From: an uncultured Prevotellaceae bacterium | Lineage (GTDB): Bacteria; Bacteroidota; Bacteroidia; Bacteroidales; Bacteroidaceae | Assembly (NCBI GenBank): GCA_958404085.1 | Contig: CATXZX010000068.1 | Coordinates: 1-7,759, forward strand | Direction of reading: 5' to 3' | Length of the DNA: 7,759 nt | Part shown: in pieces, positions 5,636 to 7,759 of the stretch | How the letters are laid out: each line of letters opens with the position of its first letter | Position numbering within the stretch: position 1 is the stretch's first letter | The notes under the pieces: generated by a model | Databases searched by the model: none | What the model was told of the DNA's origin: nothing | The model's input: the letters and a program-made list of their open reading frames with translations, nothing else | Made by a program: the position numbers and the translations under genes

Positions 5636-5848
5636 ATGAAAAAGAATATTTTGACCACGCTCCGCGAATATGCGAAAAGCAAAGGTTTCGAGGTCGTTGG
5701 CAAATTGAGAAGACTTCCCGATGTCCATTACGGTATGGGCGATAGAAAATATCCTGTATGGATTGATGAGGCCGGCAACGAGTATTGCGGCAGCTACAGC
5801 ACTGATGGCTGCTTTTGCATTATCACCGCTGATGGCCGTGTCATCTAA
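5636..5848 (+). CDS. Small unknown protein (70 residues)
   Basis: I do not recognise the family. The product starts MKKNILTTLREYAKSKGFEV, an amphipathic helix with basic residues. It continues with a beta-rich, Gly/Tyr/Asp-containing second half (about 35-70) that includes Cys51, Cys59 and Cys61. There is no signal peptide or membrane helix. No clear Shine-Dalgarno lies next to the ATG; a GC-rich hairpin ends ten bases upstream, so initiation may be weak, coupled or structure-dependent. It follows the primase by 70 bases on the same strand and is closed by a strong terminator right after its stop, which supports it being the last gene of that transcript. It is likely real because of this placement and its balanced composition, but it is short. 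Confidence 0.6.
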   Translation: MKKNILTTLREYAKSKGFEVVGKLRRLPDVHYGMGDRKYPVWIDEAGNEYCGSYSTDGCFCIITADGRVI

Positions 5849-5877
5849 AAAAAGAGGAGCGCAATCTCCTCTTTTTT
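5848..5877. terminator. Strong bidirectional intrinsic terminator
   Basis: GAGGAG (5854-5859) pairs with CTCCTC (5866-5871) around a six-base loop. It is flanked by six A on the left and six T on the right, so it works in either direction. It begins at the last base of the 70-codon gene's stop and ends the annealing protein-primase transcript. It also sits at the broken end of the transposase remnant. Confidence 0.9.
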
Positions 5878-5879
5878 GT

Positions 5880-6069
5880 TGATTTAGATGATGAAGTGGG
5901 CGACGGGAACGACAGCGCAAGGACTCGCTCGTGCCGGCATATTTGCGTTTCCAGCGAATATGTATTGGCGGTTGGTTTTGTATTTAATTGCAGCTTTCGC
6001 AACACCATATTTTTCAGCGTATTTAATTAGGGATAGACGAAACTTCATATCTTGTGATATATTAGTCAT
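5880..6069 (-). pseudogene. Truncated, frameshifted IS481/IS3-like transposase N-terminus
   Basis: Minus-strand ATG 6069 opens MTNISQDMKFRLSLIKYAEK, followed by YGVAKAAIKYKTNRQYI. This is a helix-turn-helix typical of the N-terminus of IS481/IS3-type DDE transposases. After Ile37 the frame goes wrong. Inserting one base near 5957-5958 restores a continuous family-like reading, YRWKRKYAGTSESLRCRSRR then PLHHLNQ, so a single-base deletion has broken it. The similarity stops at about 5880, against the terminator, and no DDE catalytic domain follows. GAAAGGGG (6078-6085) is a fair ribosome site for ATG 6069. Only a DNA-binding stub could be made, and a frameshifted one. It is a dead remnant of an insertion upstream of the ssb promoter. 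Confidence 0.75.
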
Positions 6070-6155
6070 GCGAGGAAGCCCCTTTCGTTTTTTTGTTTGT
6101 GGTGATTCAAATATAACATAGAATAGAAGAGTGCATCCTCGCATTTTAACTTGGT

Positions 6156-6181
6156 TGTAACATATCTATTGTAAACCTACA
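6156..6181. mobile_element. Probable terminal end of the degraded insertion sequence
   Basis: TGTAACATATCTATTG followed by TAAACCTACA: a 26-base segment that starts TGT and ends ACA, about 90 bases upstream of the transposase remnant's start codon, where the element's left end is expected. TGT...ACA tips are usual for IS481-type elements. The opposite end is missing because the remnant is truncated at about 5880, so no matching inverted repeat or target duplication can be checked here. Confidence 0.45.
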
Positions 6182-6196
6182 AAAGTTGGAATATCC
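6179..6196 (+). promoter_or_regulatory. Shared upstream box, copy 2
   Basis: ACAAAAGTTGGAATA followed by TCC, 17 of 18 identical to 2664-2681. It ends 16 bases before the -35 of the ssb promoter. The first three bases overlap the presumed insertion-sequence tip, so the insertion appears to abut this box without destroying it. Confidence 0.55.
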
Positions 6197-6212
6197 CTGT
6201 TTTTTGAATGGG

Positions 6213-6241
6213 TTGATAAGCTGTTAAGCATGTGCTATAAT
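6213..6241 (+). promoter_or_regulatory. Sigma-A-type promoter for ssb
   Basis: -35 TTGATA (6213-6218), 17-base spacer, -10 TATAAT (6236-6241), with TG at -14/-15 (TGCTATAAT). This is close to consensus, with the same spacing and extended -10 as the promoter at 2697. Transcription should start near 6248, giving a leader of about 170 bases. Confidence 0.8.
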
Positions 6242-6247
6242 AACAAT

Positions 6248-6383
6248 ATATTGAAACCTATTCAGCCAACCTCATCACAAAGAAGCCGCGCTATCACCAC
6301 ACGCGTGATAGATTCAGGGACTGTTTATTAAGTCCGTACAAATAAGCATTAAAACTCAGCACAGGTATTCCCCTGTGCTTTTT
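6248..6383 (+). promoter_or_regulatory. Attenuator-type 5' leader, copy 2
   Basis: TTCAGCCA (6261-6268) lies 19 bases after the -10, exactly as in the leader at 2732. Then come a hairpin CTATCAC/GTGATAG (6291-6297 with 6305-6311), a small hairpin GGACT/AGTCC (6318-6322 with 6331-6335) and a terminator (6358-6383). CAGGG at 6315-6319 can pair with CCCTG at 6371-6375 in the terminator's right arm, offering a possible anti-terminator. The elements are seen; the control mechanism is inferred. Confidence 0.55.
6358..6383 (+). terminator. Intrinsic terminator inside leader 2
   Basis: AGCACAGG (6358-6365) pairs perfectly with CCTGTGCT (6372-6379) around TATTCC, and five T (6379-6383) follow. It lies between the ssb promoter and the AAGGAGG ribosome site at 6407-6413, so it can act only as an attenuator. 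Confidence 0.75.
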
Positions 6384-6419
6384 ATATACGAAAAAATAAC
6401 ATAGTTAAGGAGGAGAATG

Positions 6420-6890
6420 ATGTCAACAGCACCAAATATCAATAATGTTGTGTTAGGAGGAAATGTTGTCGCTGACCCGATATTCATTGCATCACAAGGA
6501 AAGATAGCACGGTTGACGTTCAGCCTTGCGGTCGATACGTATAAAAGGAATTCGGAAGGCGGATATATAACCGATTTTTTTCAGGTCGTGATATTTGGGA
6601 ATATGGCTCAGTTTTATAACGGCAAGATAAAAAAAGGACAGTATGTATCCGTGACCGGCAAGCTTCAATCGCGCCGCAACGAAAGCCAAAAGGACGGGAT
6701 AATCACGCGCTACGAGACCGTTGAGATTAAAGCAACGGAAATAAGCTATATTCCCGTCAGCGTCAATAAGCAGAAAACAGAAGACGCGACAACAACCGCG
6801 AACAAAGAAAAGGAAGCGAAACAGACGGACGACGAGATATTCAAAGATGGATTCATTGAAATCCCCCCGGAAATTCTATTCGAGGAGTAA
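6420..6890 (+). CDS. ssb: Single-stranded DNA-binding protein
   Basis: Binds and protects single-stranded DNA during element replication, transfer and repair. The 156 residues begin STAPNINNVVLGGNVVADP, the usual first strand of an SSB OB-fold. Then come RLTFSLAVDT (31-40), DFFQVVIFGNMAQFY (52-66) and the GQYVSVTGKLQSRR strand (73-86), and the fold ends near residue 112. Residues 115-145 are a polar, charged linker. The tip IPPEILFEE is acidic but is not the canonical DDDIPF-type ending, because its last aromatic residue is two residues from the end. Start chosen at ATG 6420, which leaves six bases after AAGGAGG (6407-6413); ATG 6417 immediately before it leaves only three. It has its own promoter and attenuated leader matching those of the annealing-protein unit. 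This is probably the element's own copy, separate from the chromosomal gene. Confidence 0.93.
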   Translation: MSTAPNINNVVLGGNVVADPIFIASQGKIARLTFSLAVDTYKRNSEGGYITDFFQVVIFGNMAQFYNGKIKKGQYVSVTGKLQSRRNESQKDGIITRYETVEIKATEISYIPVSVNKQKTEDATTTANKEKEAKQTDDEIFKDGFIEIPPEILFEE

Positions 6891-6923
6891 ATCTTAATCA
6901 CACAACATGACCAAAGAAAAAAC

Positions 6924-6949
6924 AAACAGGAGGTTTTTTCCTCCTGTTT
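6924..6949 (+). terminator. Perfect hairpin after ssb, probable terminator
   Basis: AAACAGGAGG (6924-6933) pairs with CCTCCTGTTT (6940-6949), ten continuous pairs around a loop of six T. Only three T end the right arm before CGTG, so termination may be incomplete. It lies 33 bases after the ssb stop and 28 before the next ATG, which allows partial read-through into the downstream membrane-protein gene. Confidence 0.65.
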
Positions 6950-6977
6950 CGTGTTGAAAGAAGGGAGAAAATTCATT

Positions 6978-7759
6978 ATGTATAACCCAAACAATCGGCT
7001 GCAGAAAGCCAAAGCATTTTTTCTTAAAAACAAGGTCCTTTGCCTTGTGGCAGGCGGTATTCTGCTTCTCACCAACACAAACTTCCTCGGGCTGTCTGCG
7101 ATTGCCAGTCTAATCTATGTGGCAGTAGGGCTCATAAAAGGCACTATTCCCGCCCCTGTAAAGGGGCAGGCTTCTGCTGAAAAGGTCATCCATTATGCCA
7201 ATGGACAGCGAAATAACACTTGGAACTCCACAGCGCAGAGAGTCGATGCCGATACAGGCGACAAGGATGTACCGGAAGAAGAAAATGAAGAGGAAATGGA
7301 CCTGACGAATGAGCCTTCGCCTGAAGATAATAGAAGCGAGCCGGAAGACATTTTTGCTCCGTTCCTTAGCGAGAGCATAGTGGCTCCTTGGGAATGGCTG
7401 CAAACAGAACACGGCTATGCAGTGTTAAAAGACGCAAGCGGAATGCAGTATACGCTTTACTATGACCCCGATACAATGGAAGTTCTGTCAATCGAGCCAG
7501 TGGTAGACAAACCGGTGGCGGCAACTATCAATGTTGACCAACCTTCCGAACCTGCAGAAAAAATTGCTATAGCATGGATAAAAGAAAATGAAGACGCACT
7601 GGAGGCAATATTCCTCAGCGGTGAAGAGGACATAAACTCTTCCCTTGACGAAGCCTCCCTTCCCGAAGACCCAAGCGTGTGGCCGTATATTTGCAGCACC
7701 CTTGAAAAAATGTACGAAGGACGCAAGGTGATAAAATCCGGCAATAGTCTAATTATTAG
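6978..7759 (+). CDS. Acidic membrane protein of unknown function (3' end outside window)
   Basis: I do not recognise the family. The frame stays open from ATG 6978 to the right edge, giving 260 residues without a stop; the TAG at the very end of the window is in another frame. AAGGGAG (6961-6967) lies ten bases before the ATG. A short basic head (1-19) leads into a hydrophobic region, about 20-54, with a break at Thr-Asn-Thr-Asn (32-35), so either one long or two short membrane helices. Residues 92-125 are strongly acidic. The rest (about 130-260) is a mixed, acidic, probably folded region (PWEWLQTEHGYAVL at 137-150). It follows ssb by 87 bases across a hairpin and probably depends on read-through from the ssb promoter. 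It may belong to the element's transfer or envelope functions, but nothing in the sequence shows this. Confidence 0.75.
   Translation, partial: MYNPNNRLQKAKAFFLKNKVLCLVAGGILLLTNTNFLGLSAIASLIYVAVGLIKGTIPAPVKGQASAEKVIHYANGQRNNTWNSTAQRVDADTGDKDVPEEENEEEMDLTNEPSPEDNRSEPEDIFAPFLSESIVAPWEWLQTEHGYAVLKDASGMQYTLYYDPDTMEVLSIEPVVDKPVAATINVDQPSEPAEKIAIAWIKENEDALEAIFLSGEEDINSSLDEASLPEDPSVWPYICSTLEKMYEGRKVIKSGNSLII

Noticed and set aside
5888..6121. 77-codon plus-strand frame
   Set aside because: It is antisense to the transposase remnant, which explains the sequence much better.
1..7759. CRISPR arrays, tRNA or rRNA genes
   Set aside because: No regularly spaced direct repeats, cloverleaf or conserved rRNA stretches were seen on either strand.

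Overview
The window looks like part of an integrative conjugative element or conjugative plasmid from a Gram-positive, probably Clostridia-like (Bacillota) host. This rests on strong AAGGAGG-type ribosome sites, a class B sortase, and a DNA-processing set (zinc-finger/TOPRIM-like primase, single-strand binding protein, probable single-strand annealing protein) typical of such elements. No relaxase, coupling ATPase or integrase is in view, so the element type is inferred from gene company. All intact genes lie on the plus strand.

Layout. (1) 2-2607, envelope block: the 3' part of a charged, disordered protein ending in one membrane helix, a class B sortase with a long acidic spacer, and a protein with two membrane helices. 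A near-perfect 46-base inverted repeat at 2611-2656 closes the block. (2) 2664-5878, DNA block: a promoter with a 160-base leader ending in an intrinsic terminator, a probable annealing protein, a highly structured 190-base intergenic RNA, a primase, and a 70-codon gene followed by a strong terminator. (3) 5880-6181: a truncated, frameshifted minus-strand transposase remnant with a probable insertion-sequence end. (4) 6179-6949: a second promoter and leader, then ssb and a hairpin. (5) 6978-7759: the start of a membrane protein with an acidic extracytoplasmic or cytoplasmic part, cut by the right edge.

The most interesting content is non-coding. The transcription units for the annealing protein and for SSB share a 17/18-identical box 15-16 bases upstream of the -35, and an octamer TTCAGCCA exactly 19 bases after the -10. 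Both leaders then carry a small hairpin and an intrinsic terminator just before the ribosome site. This looks like one regulatory programme, with initiation control plus attenuation, applied to two single-strand DNA-handling genes. Separately, the primase has its only good Shine-Dalgarno 55 bases upstream of its ATG. A 43-base hairpin lies exactly between them, so folding would bring the two to a workable distance. Just before that lies a predicted three-way-junction RNA, which could be a novel cis-regulatory RNA or the relic of a TnpB-type (IS200/IS605) right end with its guide-RNA scaffold.

Functions were assigned by reading motifs; no database search or folding program was run.
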